Shown here: one piece after another, positions 53,900-64,000 of the stretch
How the letters are laid out: each line of letters begins with the position of its first letter
Position numbering within the stretch: the first letter of the stretch is position 1
Source of the DNA: Chlorops oryzae
Taxonomy: Eukaryota > Arthropoda > Insecta > Diptera > Chloropidae
Assembly: GCA_020466095.1 (NCBI GenBank)
Contig: CM035808.1
Span: 56,828,694 to 56,892,693 of the forward strand
Direction of reading: 5' to 3'
DNA length: 64,000 nucleotides
Made by a program: the position numbers and the translations under genes
The notes under the pieces: generated by a model
Databases searched by the model: none
Told to the model about the DNA's origin: nothing
Seen by the model: the letters and a program-made list of their open reading frames with translations, nothing else

Positions 53900-54620
53900 G
53901 TTGTTATATTATGCTTGTTGTTTCAGAAGTTCATATATTTGTGTCACTAGAAATTACTTCTATGTTTTGTTCTTTTAAGCTTGCTTTTAGTTTGTTTAAT
54001 TCTGGAGGACTTAATATTAATTTTGAAATAAGATTTAATTTTGCCAAAATCAATGCTTCACCTATATTTGTTATATGGTTATTCAATATGTCAAGGCTAT
54101 AATTTATTTGATTCAAAATTTTTAATTGGGAAATAAATCCTCGTCCCTTCCAATTCTATTTGCGTTTGATTGAAAATATTTATAAGTAAAATTTTCCATG
54201 ATTTCTTGTTCTTTGTTAAATGATTTGTTAAACCTGTGAATCGTTTCATCATTTGGATTGGATTGTGTTTTAAGTTTTTGCTACAGATATGTTTCGTTTG
54301 TTAATATTCTGTCTATTTGTGCATTTACATCGTGAGCATCATCAACATCCATATTTCCGGTTATAAATTTAATAGCAGTACCTAGGCCATCTATTAAACC
54401 ACGTTTAGATCTATGGATTGGGCTTAGGGAAAGGAACTTTGTTTGGGTTTCTGTTATTTTAAGTTTTGTAGTTCTAATCATGTCAAATAAAGTGTTATGG
54501 TTTTCGAAATAATTAGATATTGTTAATTAAATTTTGTTAATGTTGTTTTCATAATCCGCCAAATTAATTATGTGTAACAAATTGTTGTGTCCATTAATTT
54601 ATCTAGTGTATCCTTATTTA
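53900..54620 (-). pseudogene. Errantivirus-like env remnant of a gypsy element
   Basis: Minus-strand pieces show the signature of the gypsy-group envelope protein: a basic furin-type site (RSKRG at about 54400) followed by a LGTAIKFITGNMD-type segment, then an extended helical region and, in another frame around 54000-54110, NNHITNIGEALILAK. Stops and frame changes interrupt it and both termini are missing. It belongs with the integrase remnant at 56020-56565, from which a mariner separates it. Non-functional. Confidence 0.7.
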
Positions 54621-54699
54621 AGTTGGAGTGAGCTTGCGTTGTCATTAAAGTTCTCTACTTCAAGTAATTGGCTGCACTTTGGTGGTGACCTGTAACTTA

Positions 54700-55987
54700 T
54701 TAGGTGTAGTAAAAAAAAATCCATTATTTTTCCAATAGATGGCGTTACTTATCTGCATCTCGCGTTGTATAAGTCCGATCGTGTTCTGCTAGGGGGCATT
54801 AGAAAGATGACAGTTCCTACTAAAAAAGCTTTTTTGACACTTTTTTGATTGATTGATTCAGTTTTGTTTGAGAGCTTGTCAAAGATGGACATCAGCAAAG
54901 AGAAAATTCGCTACATTTTACAGTTTTTCTTCGATAAGGGAGAAAACGCAAGCCAGGCGGCTGAAAATGTGAATAGCGTTTATGGACCTGATACTGTAAC
55001 AGCCAATCATGCGTAATTTTGGTTTCGTCGATTCCGTTCCGGTAACTTCGATGTCAAGGATGCACCACGCACTGGAAGGCCAATTGTCGAAAATGTCGAT
55101 AAAATCATGGAAATTATCGAGTCCGACCGTCATGTTAGCACTGTTTCGATTGCAAAAGAGCTAAAGATTGCACAAAAAACGGTTTGGAACCATTTGAATA
55201 AGGCTGGATACACAAAGAAGCTCGATGTATGGGTGCCACACGAGTTAACGCAAAAAAACCTCATAGACCGAATTTCCATCTGCGAATCGCTGCTGAACCG
55301 CAACAAAATCGACCCATTTCTGAAGCGGTTGGTGACTGGTGATGAAAAGTGGGTCACTTACGACAACGTCAAGCGAAAACGGTCGTGGTCGAAACACGGT
55401 GAACCGGCGGAAACGGTGGCAAAGCCAGGATTGACGGCCAGGAAGGTTTTGCTGTGTGTTTGGTGGGATTGGCAGGGAATTATCTACTATGAGCTGCTCC
55501 CATACGGCAAAACTCTTAACTCGGAACTCTACTGTCAACAATTGGACCGTCTGAAGGAAGCAATCGCCCATAAGCGGCCAGCTTTGGCCAATAGGAGAGG
55601 AATTGTGTTCCATCAGGACAACGCCAGGCCACACACATCGATAGTGACTCGCCAGAAGCTCCGGAAGTTTGGTTGGGAGGTTCTTCTGCATCCACCTTAT
55701 AGTCCGGACCTGGCACCAAGTGATTACCATCTGTTCCTGTCCATGGCGAACAATTTTGCTGGTGAAACATTCGCTTCAAGAGAGGCTTCTGAAATTCGAC
55801 TGTCTCAATTTTTTGCTAATAGGAACGAGGGCTTCTATGAGAGAGGCATAATGAAATTACCTTTAAAATGGCAACAAGTTATCGAACAAACCGGCGCATA
55901 TTTGACCTAAATCGGGTCATTCTAACTATCTTAAATAAAGCCCTCAATTTAATGCAAAAATAATGGATTTCTTTTTACTACAACTAA
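54700..55987 (+). mobile_element. mauritiana-like mariner, near-complete
   Basis: Ends TTAGGTGTAGTAAAAAAAAA (left) and, inverted, TTAGTTGTAGTAAAAAGAAA (right); TA at 54698-54699 and 55988-55989; 1288 bp. Unlike the copy at 49350 its right end is complete. It splits a minus-strand gypsy element between integrase and env. Confidence 0.93.
54885..55910 (+). pseudogene. mariner transposase (mauritiana-like), one nonsense codon
   Basis: Same 342-codon frame as 49536-50561 at very high identity (for example N for T before SVYGPD, F for Y after KIDP, K for E in KLRKFG). A single CAA-to-TAA change (55014-55016, in NHA-stop-FWFRR) ends translation at codon 44. The remaining 267-codon frame keeps the whole catalytic core but lacks the first DNA-binding helices. 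Confidence 0.93.
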
Positions 55988-56019
55988 TATTATATAATGT
56001 TGGTGATGTTTTTTTTCTT

Positions 56020-56565
56020 CTTTTTATCTTGGATTTGTGGAATTTTTTATTTTTGGCTTCAATAAGAGTGAGATAATTATTTTTCTTTACTTTTTGTATG
56101 AAAAATCTCTGTGTTATTTTATTTCTCCTACATTCTTTCTATAAAAAGAATCTCCTTCTTTAAACTGCGTAGGGTTTTCCCTTTCTTCAAAATTTTTTTA
56201 AATTGTGAGGCATTTGTAATTAAATTTTTTTTTTTTTTTGATTTTATGGAAAAGTTTTTCTTGGAGAGCATTTAATTTAGTTCGGTATTCATGTTCATTA
56301 TTTAATTGGACGGTATTATTAAATTGATATGTGCGGCCATAAAATAGTTCAAAAGGTGTATGTTTAGTAGAGGAGTGAATTGAGTTGTTATGGGTATGTA
56401 ATTAGGGTTTCAAAGAAAATTTCGTCGTGATTGGTATCAAGTTTGTTTTCTTTTCTTGTTGTTAAAACTATTCTGTAAATTTCTGTAAGTGTTAAATGTA
56501 GTCTTTCTACCTGTGAATTGCTACTAATTCGTTCAAAAGAGGTGATATGTATATACTGTCTGTAA
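56020..56565 (-). pseudogene. gypsy-type integrase C-terminal remnant
   Basis: Minus strand reads SNSQVERLHLTLTEIYRIVL, then in another frame a TPFELFYGR-like segment, YQFNNTVQLNNEHEYRTKLN and ALQEKLFHKI. SN(S/G)QVER contains the final catalytic Glu of the integrase DDE triad, and the FELFYGR segment is the usual continuation. Frame changes near 56400 and 56350. The same element continues as env at 53900-54620. Confidence 0.72.
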
Positions 56566-57322
56566 AACTGTGGGGATCTTGAAAAAATGCTTGAAATACG
56601 AAAAGTTACAAAGTCAAGTTAGAGTGATAGGTTTTTGGAGGTGCAATGGTGCAAATGGTTTACCTTTGCCACATTTTTAGTTCAGAAGCACATCCTTCTC
56701 CAACATCGTTTGGCCATTGGTTTTCAAAGGCTTCTATCGCTAATATCCTCTTATCCTCTTTATCAAGTTCTGTGCATTTCGTCGGTAAAATACATTGTAC
56801 TTTGGACAAAATTTCACGATGGTCTAGAAACCTTAAATTAAACTGACTTAAAAATTGGTCTAAAAACGGAACATAACATGAACGCCTCCGTAATTATCAC
56901 GGTTTCCTTGTTTCAATTTTGCCCAATTTTTATACCTACAGTTTTCAACAAATCGGACAGTCTTATGCAGTACGGGAACAGACCAGTTGTCGAAAAATTA
57001 AACTTTCCTTGGTTTCACAAAGTGAAGCTTTTAACACTAGTCAATAATCGTCTTAAAATTATTGATTTTATTCGCTATAAGAGTTAAACCCGTGTTTTCA
57101 CGTAGGCAAAGACACACAACGGTCTACTGAGCATGTGAACCCACAAACGTTTCAATTTTTCTCAAAATTTTCGCATAGTGCTCGCTCAGAAAGTATGATC
57201 ACATGTGTACTAGTCAACTATTGACTAGTGTAAAAAGTCTCAAATCAATGCTTTGGCAGCCACTAAAGCACTGGAAGCGTCGATGTAATTTAATAAAACG
57301 TGAATTTTAAGATTTAAGTAAA
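56566..57322. other. No gene seen
   Basis: Non-coding. A small perfect palindrome TACTAGTCAACTATTGACTAGTGTA lies at 57208; otherwise nothing recognised. Confidence 0.4.
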
Positions 57323-57820
57323 TTTTTATAGCCAGCGTAAGCGGGGTATATTAGTTTTGTGCGAATCTTGTAACAGCGAGAATTAAGCTCCGGAGGTATA
57401 GACAAATATATCTAGAAAAGATCAGGATCAAAAACTGAATCGATTTAGACATGTCCGTCTGACCGTCTGTCCGTCTGTGTTCGGATCTCCTCCGAAACGG
57501 CTGGACCAACCAAGTTGAAATTTGGCACATAGGTATATCGGGATTCGAGTATGATCCTAAGTAAAAATGGAAGATCCGCCCAATGCCGCGCCCTTAAATG
57601 AATTTAATGTGTTTTCCAGTAAAATTCTTGTAACTTGCGAAGCACTCAACACATTTTATTGATATTTGGTGTATTGGTAAACTACGTAGAGGGACATATC
57701 CTGGAAAAAATGGACGCCGTCCTTCTCTATCCACGCCCAAAAATAAGCCCACAAATAAGGGTTTATCGTTACTAGTGCAGTAAAAGGCGTAGAAGCTTCA
57801 AATTCGTAACATAGGTTGAC
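57323..57820 (-). repeat. mini-me/DINE-like repeat, copy 5 (truncated)
   Basis: Starts like the distal end of copy 4 (CCAGCGTAAGCGGGGTATATTAG), has a short GTCY block (57450-57478) and one and a half tandem units; the AACAAGTAAG end is missing. Confidence 0.78.
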
Positions 57821-58888
57821 ATTAACACAAGAATCCATTAATTCAGTTCAAACAAATTGAATTTGTCGGACTCAGAGTTAACTATTGTGAGATTTCCAAA
57901 TAGAACTTAGCATTTTAGTTTTGAGAGTGCAAATCATCAGTTTTTAAGTGAATAAAAAACAATTGTTTTTTATCAAAATCTTCAGCGTCACAACAAATCA
58001 ATTTAAATCAAACTTGTCAATGTGCCCTTTTACATAAGGCAATTTTTTGGTTTATAGACGAGACGAAGCGCGTGGATGTAGAGAACCTACTCCTCACAAT
58101 GGTACTCGTCGTTTGTCGGATTTTGTAAATTTTGAATTCAAAAAATGATGGGCTGTGGGCATATTTCTAAAAAAAATTACAATCGAATGACAAATCATAA
58201 ATTCAAATATGTTCGCATGACCGCTGTATCGGCTTAGAAAAAACGGACTGTCCAGCGAAAAAACAGACATACGGTATGTTTGCACATGCCAGAAATAAAA
58301 AATGTAAGGGAAGGAAGCAAATAGAAACGTGTTACAAGCATATTTGATTTTAGATAGGTTCTGAACCGACAATATTATACCAAAAACCTTCTTTATGAAA
58401 ACGTGATAATGAAAACAAAAGGTGCGACTTTCAAAAATTAAAACACACATTACCTTGTTTGTCAGACAACAATGCTGCAGTGTATAGGGAGGTTTGTTTT
58501 CACACTTTGGAATTATAAATTGAAATATTTTCCTAGTTTTCCGGTGCGGCAATACATAAAAGTGTGAGAAGTATTTGGCTGTTATGTATTTCACAAAGTT
58601 CTAGGAGCATTAGTAATAAAATAAAAGCGGTATAGAATGATAACTTTCTTAGACGAAAAATTCCACCGAAATTATTTGAACACAAATGAAAGTAAGAGCC
58701 AAATCAATTTCAAAACATCCAGCACCATTATCTTAAGAAAAAATTCGAGTTATAGAAACTTCGAGATAAAGTATTTTTGTTTTGTTGTCGGAAGCCACAA
58801 CTTTGATTTACACTCGCTTTTCATTCGTTTTTACTCAAAAAATTAAAAACAGTAAAGTAGACTTCCAGCGAACTGAAATATTTTCATC
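57821..58888. other. Unassigned; holds a 166-codon minus-strand ORF
   Basis: The frame at 58094-58594 (minus) is the longest unexplained open frame in the window. Its product is rich in F, H, I and K, has no recognised motif, and its composition is what random AT-rich DNA would give. I do not treat it as a gene. Confidence 0.25.
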
Positions 58889-59015
58889 CCTATAATGATT
58901 GTCGACTACTGATAGAGAATCGAAAAAGTTCTATCGTCGACTAAAATTTTTCATTTTCTAGTTTGTGGAAAATAAAAATTTTTTTTTCGAAGATAGAACT
59001 TTTTTCAGCCCGGTT
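58889..59015. mobile_element. Hairpin MITE, second copy (eroded right arm)
   Basis: CCCTATAATGATTGTCGACTA...CGAAAAAGTTCTATCGTCGA matches the left arm at 53763; the right arm breaks off after TCGAAGATAGAACTTTTTTC. Confidence 0.82.
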
Positions 59016-59589
59016 TGAGTAATTTCTTAGCTTTCGCTTAAATTTTCGTAATTATCAAATCAATTAAACCTGGTTTATTACCCCATCGAAGCAGTCATAC
59101 ATTTTGAGGATGAAAATGTTCGAAAATTCGAAGAGAGCAGAGAATGCTAAACAAAAAACATATGTTAAAAAAAAAAATTCAAAAGAAAAAATACTTTTTT
59201 TCAATTTTTAACTCTTTTTCATCGGCCTGCTAGTTTGAAAAAGTTTTCGAAAATAGCAAAAATCATATATTTTTGGACTTTAATCTAAAAATGTGGCAGC
59301 ACAATTTCGAATATCGAATTCTCTAAGACCGGTTTTATTTGACTTGGTAACTACCACTTTTACTTCGAAAGATTAAGATTTAGCTTAAGCTTAAACTTTT
59401 TGGTAACTACCACCCTTAGAATAAACTAGAAAAATAACATTTTACAATTAAATAATCTAATATGCTTTCCAGAGGTACGATAAAATCGCGAGATTTCAGA
59501 CAAGTTTAGAATAAATTTGACATTTGAATCCCGGGTACGGGAAATAATTTATCGGTGGCAACGCTGTTCGCGAGTACTTATAACTTAAT

Positions 59590-60060
59590 TCTTGCTCATC
59601 AGTTTGGCTTTAGGAAAAAAACATGGAACTATTGAACAGGTAAATCGAATTACACAAGAAATTCGTTACTTCTAATTGTACTCCTTTTTCACGAAAATCT
59701 TATATCATACCTTCAAAAAAGATTCTTTAGCGTAAAATATTATGAGTTTATACGTATTTCAGATAAATTTCAAGTCAAATCAGGACTCCCGCAAAGTAGT
59801 GTATTAGCCCCCTTTGCTTTAACTTCTTCTAACATCCGACAAACCCACTAGTGAAAACATTATGATGTCAACTTTAGCCGATGACACAGCAATATTCACC
59901 TGCCACCGCGACCCCATGGTAGCACCAAGAATTCCAAAAGAGTATATGCAATTAATTGAAACCTGTCTAGCGTTAAAAGAGGGATAATCCCTACTATTCT
60001 CTTTAAAAGAGTTTCCATCCCCCAAGTAGATAGTGTAAATTATTTAGGAGTTGTAATGTG
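59590..60060 (+). pseudogene. Jockey-like LINE reverse transcriptase fragment
   Basis: AHQFGFRKKHGTIEQVNRIT, then after a deletion of ~40 codons ENLISYLQKRFFSV, GLPQSSVLAP (GVPQGSVLGP in the full copy), STLADDTAIFTCHRDPMVAP, EYMQLIETCL. The order matches the RT of the LINE at 43143, with several frame changes and a change of the catalytic box to LADD. The fragment ends at ...VNYLGVV near 60050. Confidence 0.85.
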
Positions 60061-61745
60061 GACATAGTAATTTTCAGTGAGGTTACTCAAGAAAAAAAAG
60101 GACCAATAGAATCCTTACTGGCACGCATCCCACACATTCCCCCCTTGAAACACCCTTAGTCGGCATTGAACAATGCACGGTTGTTACAGTTCTTGGCGAT
60201 GTCAACACTGGCCCCTTATTTTTCTGCTTCTGTTGTGGCTCTTGATCTAAGTGGGCTTTTTCTTTCGGTCCTTTTGAGACCGGATGGGAGTTGCTCGATA
60301 ACTAATTGAGAAAGAGAGAAGAAAAAAAAATTTTGTTCGGAGCAAGGCTTGGAATAGGGGCGGGAAGTGTGAAGTTAAGCTTTCTGATCTAGCGGACATC
60401 TCCTGGTTGCTTTCTACCGATCTGGGATATACATGTTATTATTTGTTTTCGGGAAGTTAGCTGATTTTCTGAATCTGCTTAGCGCTTTTAATTTTGTTCT
60501 AAGTGGCAACCTTGTAAGGAATGTTCGCTTCAAACTTCTTCCCGTGAGTTCCAAAGAATAACAACAACAACTTAATGTGGAAAAAAACTAATAAAAAATT
60601 GTTTTCGAACTAAAATCGCGTGATCTCCATAAGGAATGAATTGTAATTGAGCAAGGCAAGAACGAAAAAAAGACCATTGGACAGCGCTCATAGAACTCTT
60701 GTAAAGAGAAAATCGAATCTCGAAAATCATTTGCGTTGACAACGGACTGAGGAGAAGCCGCGCCTGTCCATAGTTCCAGAAATAAAGGGACTAGAGTTTA
60801 TTTAAGTTTCTCTGAAAAGAAACGGAAGGTTTGAATTCGAAAATTTTAAATATTAAAAGAGTGACTCTTGAACAAAACCCTATATTAGAGCCACCGGAAT
60901 TCATTTACGGTCGCCAGCGAACTGGCAGTTTTCCGAATTGGTGGGGAATAAAGGTAAGTTTGGGAAATCCTTCTGGTCACGCGGAGAATCTCATTGGTAA
61001 TCTCAATTTCTAGAGAATCTCCGCAAATCGTCGACAATTCCGAAGGAACATTCTTCAAGCCTCTTGCCAGGAAAAGGCATTTGGGTGAGTTCAGGAAGGT
61101 TGCTGACTCTGATTAATCCCCGGCATCAGCGAAGTCGACAAGAACCTCTGGATAAACTACTCTCATTCAACCGCTCTTTTGGAGATATCCCGTTCGCTCG
61201 ATTGTGCACTAGGATCCCTCTCATTGGCTCCAGCCGCTCGGCTTGGGTCGCCTCATGGACAATTCAGAAAAATTTTGCCTTCATTTTGTGGTGTTCTCGA
61301 GTTCGAATTTTGATCTTTCTGGAATTAAAATTGTCAAACTTGATTTTCATCGTTTGCTCTCTCGCGAATAGTAAAAGTGAATCCGTGTTACGATCATTCT
61401 ATTTCCATAATCGTTCATTAAACCTCCGTCCATTTTTTTTAACGTAAAAAAAAGAAAGAAAAAAAATAACCAAATTCGGCTGAAGAAAGGACTTGATTTG
61501 GGAATAAAATTCGCGCTTTTGTTACACATTATAATGTTACACGTCCTAGATTGCTTTAAGGCATCTGATGTTTTTTGATTATTCGAAGAAGCCCTCCTAT
61601 CTCTAGAATTACATAGAAAGCATCAATGTAGCTTACTTAAAGTCTTCTCTTTAGCACATCGACACTTCTGAGCGACACAGGCCTGCGACGCGAAGGAGCT
61701 GCTATGACGTAAGTAATCAATATTTTGATTTGCTTGTAAACTATA
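60061..61745. other. Unassigned; possible LTR/leader region of a gypsy element
   Basis: No recognised coding sequence. TGTTGTGGCTC near 60230 and ATAACAACAACAA near 60558 would be LTR-like ends, and gypsy protease text follows at 61.9 kb, but no poly(A) signal, repeat partner or target duplication supports this. Confidence 0.25.
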
Positions 61746-62720
61746 TTGATGCTGCCCTATATATATATCTATATTTTGTATAAATTGCTTGGACTCCCCG
61801 ATTGTCCGTTGAATAATTTGAGACTCTTAGACTATCAAAAAGCCCGCGCTCGAACTTTTACCGAATCTTTTAACATCAAAAGTCATTATAATACGGCCCA
61901 CCAAAGGAGAAATACAAAAAGGCAGAAAATTTTCTGGAAAAAGGTGCGCTTGAATAGAAAAATTTTTAAACTCAGTGTTAATTCGTTTGAATCGTCTCAA
62001 GATGGCATCCGACCCTATGCTTACGTTAGTCTGTTAATTATGAACCTACGCCGTCTTTTGGATTCCGGAGCCACTATCTCATGTTTAGCTTGCGTGGCAG
62101 CAAGAAAATTCTTAGAACAAAATATTCCGTATGAACTATCAAAAGAATATGTAGAAACAGCTGGTGGGAAGCGGTATAAAGTCAACGGTTTCACTAACAC
62201 CGAGGTTTTCTTCAATGAACAAACTAAACCTCTTTTGCCCTATATTATTCCGGATTTGAAATACGATCTCTATTTAGGAATTGATTTCTGGAATTCGTTT
62301 GGCCTGGTCCAAAAACTGACAACGGGTCTTGAGAACGCTATTTCAGTCGATTTGGCTGCGCCGAAAGTCAGCGAACTCGTTCAGTGCAGCTCGAATCACG
62401 TCTTGAGTAACTTTTAAAAAAAAAAGTTGCAAAAGGTCATCGATTCTTTTCCGTCCTACGAATGTGAAGGACTCGGAAGAACCTCTATACTCGAACACAC
62501 GATAGAACTGGAAGCGGGAGCTAAGCCTGTCAAACAGCACTACTTTTCAGTATCCCCCGCGATAGAAGCCTGGATACACAAGGAAATAGATAGCATGTTG
62601 GAGCTCGATGTTATAGAGCCTGCACCTCCCAATTGTCCTTGGAGCAGTCCAATTAATTTAGTGTAAAGTTAAGCTAAAAATCGTCTTTGTTTGGATTCAA
62701 GAAAGCTTGTAGTGAATGAT
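61746..62720 (+). pseudogene. Ty3/gypsy protease to reverse transcriptase remnant
   Basis: An open frame of 223 codons contains RRLLDSGATISCLA (catalytic DSG), YVETAGGKRYKVNG and KYDLYLGIDFWNSFGL, the gypsy-type protease. After an in-frame TAA (62415-62417) the same frame continues KVIDSFPSYECEGLGRTSIL, EHTIELEAGAKPVKQHYF, PPNCPWSSPINLV and, past two more stops, KNRLCLDSRKL, the very beginning of RT. Gag lies upstream unrecognised; the rest of RT is missing. The spelling differs from the other two gypsy elements here, so this is a third family. Confidence 0.8.
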
Positions 62721-64000
62721 TTATTTTTATGTTGCACTGCAACGTTCGCAAAGTGTAGTCACACCCTTAACTCTCAAATCGAATTAAAATGCATCACTGC
62801 GTACAGGATCGGCATTAGAAGCCAATGACAGATGTCATTTTGACACATAAAAAAAAAGGTTAGCTGCGAATTACTCTTTCCTTTTCCGCTGAACCCTGGA
62901 TGGATGACATCGTCGGATTTTCGAAGAAAAAGTTAATCGAGAATTTAATCAAGCAACCCCCCATTTAATTGATAGGAATAATTGATAAGATTGGTTATTC
63001 CTTCTCATGAGCATAGATCCGTTAATATTAGTCGAAACCGTAGGATCATTGTCATCAGCGATTCCGTTCGACACCAATTTTGTGGAACGATATTCCACGG
63101 TCCAGAACAAGGAAAACGACCAAAAAAATCGTGCGTTCTTCCACCGCACTACGCCGCAAACACCATCAATTCCACCATAACGTCTCGTCGAGTGAAAGTA
63201 TCCACCATATTGCCAAACGAAGGCAGATCAGCTAGCAGCAGCAAGCCTGGAAGCGGCTTAGGCAACTAGTCGCGAGAATTCGGAATCAGCAAGGCGACAT
63301 TTGTGGCAGAGAAAAGAAAAAAAAAAAAACTGAAGGAAGACAGGCAAACATATTTTTTTCTTGTACTTGTAATGCCTATAGTGATCCCGTCAGTTAGAGA
63401 CAGTGCCAAAACCTATAGTAATGCTATTCCGTCCCGTTATACTAGTGACGAGATTTTTCCGTGTTAATTCTTTTTGTCGGTAAAAGAAACCCGAACTATA
63501 ACGACAAACAATAGTATTTTGAGCTAATTACATAGAAAAGAAGAGAAAAATTTAAAGTTAAAAATCATAATTCAAATTTTGTTTGATAAATACCAACTGT
63601 GGATGGTTGAATCCACGGAAAAAGGTTTTCCGAATGAATAGTACTTGTTAGATGGGATTTAAATTTTTTTTCGAGGAAATAAGCCGCCTCAACTGTGAGA
63701 GTGTGGCCATAAGAGAACTCATAAATTTTGGTTAAATATTTCTTTTGAACCCATAGCTTCCTTCGTCCACCGCAATACATCAGGCGCCTGCTGTCTTCGG
63801 TATGACAACAACAACAATCACCTGCGAGTGCATCAAGTAAAGGTAACACAAAATTCTACTTAATCGTTTAAATTTTGAATGTAGTTATTTATTCCGAAAT
63901 TTTACTCGTTTTGAACAACTGTCGTATCATCCAGTCGTTCTTATTGAATTGATTATGTCGCGTAATGGGAGTGAAACATCGGAGAATTGAGTGTGTTAGA
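62721..64000. other. No gene seen
   Basis: Weakly coding-like stretch at 63090-63270 (ending ...SSSKPGSGLGN stop, + strand) that may be the decayed end of a retroelement ORF; otherwise nothing recognised to the window end. Confidence 0.3.

Noticed and set aside
60230..60570. LTR between TGTTGTGGCTC and ATAACAACAACAA
   Set aside because: No polypurine tract, poly(A) signal, repeat partner or target duplication supports the borders.
35326..64000. Search for the last Atg5 exon (WMSEHLSYPDNFLH-type end)
   Set aside because: No matching text in any + strand frame by eye; VVGSHNFDLHSLF at 58786 is only a superficial resemblance. The exon is probably beyond the window.

Overview
The window looks like nuclear DNA from a higher fly (Diptera, Brachycera; a muscid or other calyptrate is my best guess). 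It is AT-rich and full of transposons, and its only recognisable host gene is the autophagy gene Atg5. Four consecutive Atg5 coding exons lie on the + strand (5059-5158, 5222-5327, 5398-5620, 35220-35325). They join in frame with GT/AG borders and read as the middle and C-terminal half of Atg5. The first coding exon(s) and the last were not found, so the whole 64 kb is probably inside the Atg5 transcription unit. Introns 2 and 3 are about 65 bp each; the next intron is about 29.6 kb and is made largely of mobile elements. The mariners with ACAGGTTGGCTGATAAGTCC ends belong to the Himar1 (Haematobia irritans) type, which fits a muscid but does not prove one.

Layout. 1-5058: putative LTR, pogo-like end, LINE fragments, Himar1-type mariner, tRNA-derived SINE. 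5059-5620: Atg5 exons. 6.5-13.2 kb: PIF/Harbinger remnant interrupted by a Merlin element (8-bp target duplication). The small Merlin intron was itself invaded by a 2.6-kb element with ATGGGCAT ends. 13.4-14.5 kb: long perfect-hairpin element. 14.6-23.3 kb: decayed Ty3/gypsy element carrying a piggyBac (with a Himar1-type mariner inside it), a hAT and a mauritiana-like mariner. 24-34.4 kb: Jockey fragment, foldback with a SINE inside it, a 4.5-kb hAT containing a second foldback, a gene fragment, a mariner and a third hairpin, then another ATGGGCAT element. 35.2 kb: Atg5 exon. 35.4-41.4 kb: foldback, hAT, degenerate AACCGA arrays. 41.6-48.8 kb: a minisatellite split by a hAT and by a 5.0-kb full-length Jockey-like LINE. 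48.9-51.2 kb: giant hairpin split by a mariner with an intact transposase. 51.9-57.8 kb: mini-me/DINE-like repeats and a minus-strand gypsy with integrase and env remnants, split by another mariner. 57.8-64 kb: MITE, Jockey RT fragment, gypsy protease/RT fragment, otherwise unassigned.

Most insertions could be bounded to the base by terminal repeats plus target duplications, so an order of insertion can be read. Apart from Atg5, only one element ORF spanning a full transposase is intact (mariner, 49536-50561), plus ORF1 of the LINE. No new multi-gene system is apparent. The most unusual signals are histone-type 3' stem-loops right after the Merlin transposase, five ~57-bp-spaced copies of one motif in the LINE 3' UTR, several unrelated 0.6-1.4-kb near-perfect hairpin elements (one holding a gene fragment between its arms), and the ATGGGCAT element family with repeated GTAGCGTGCGACA boxes.
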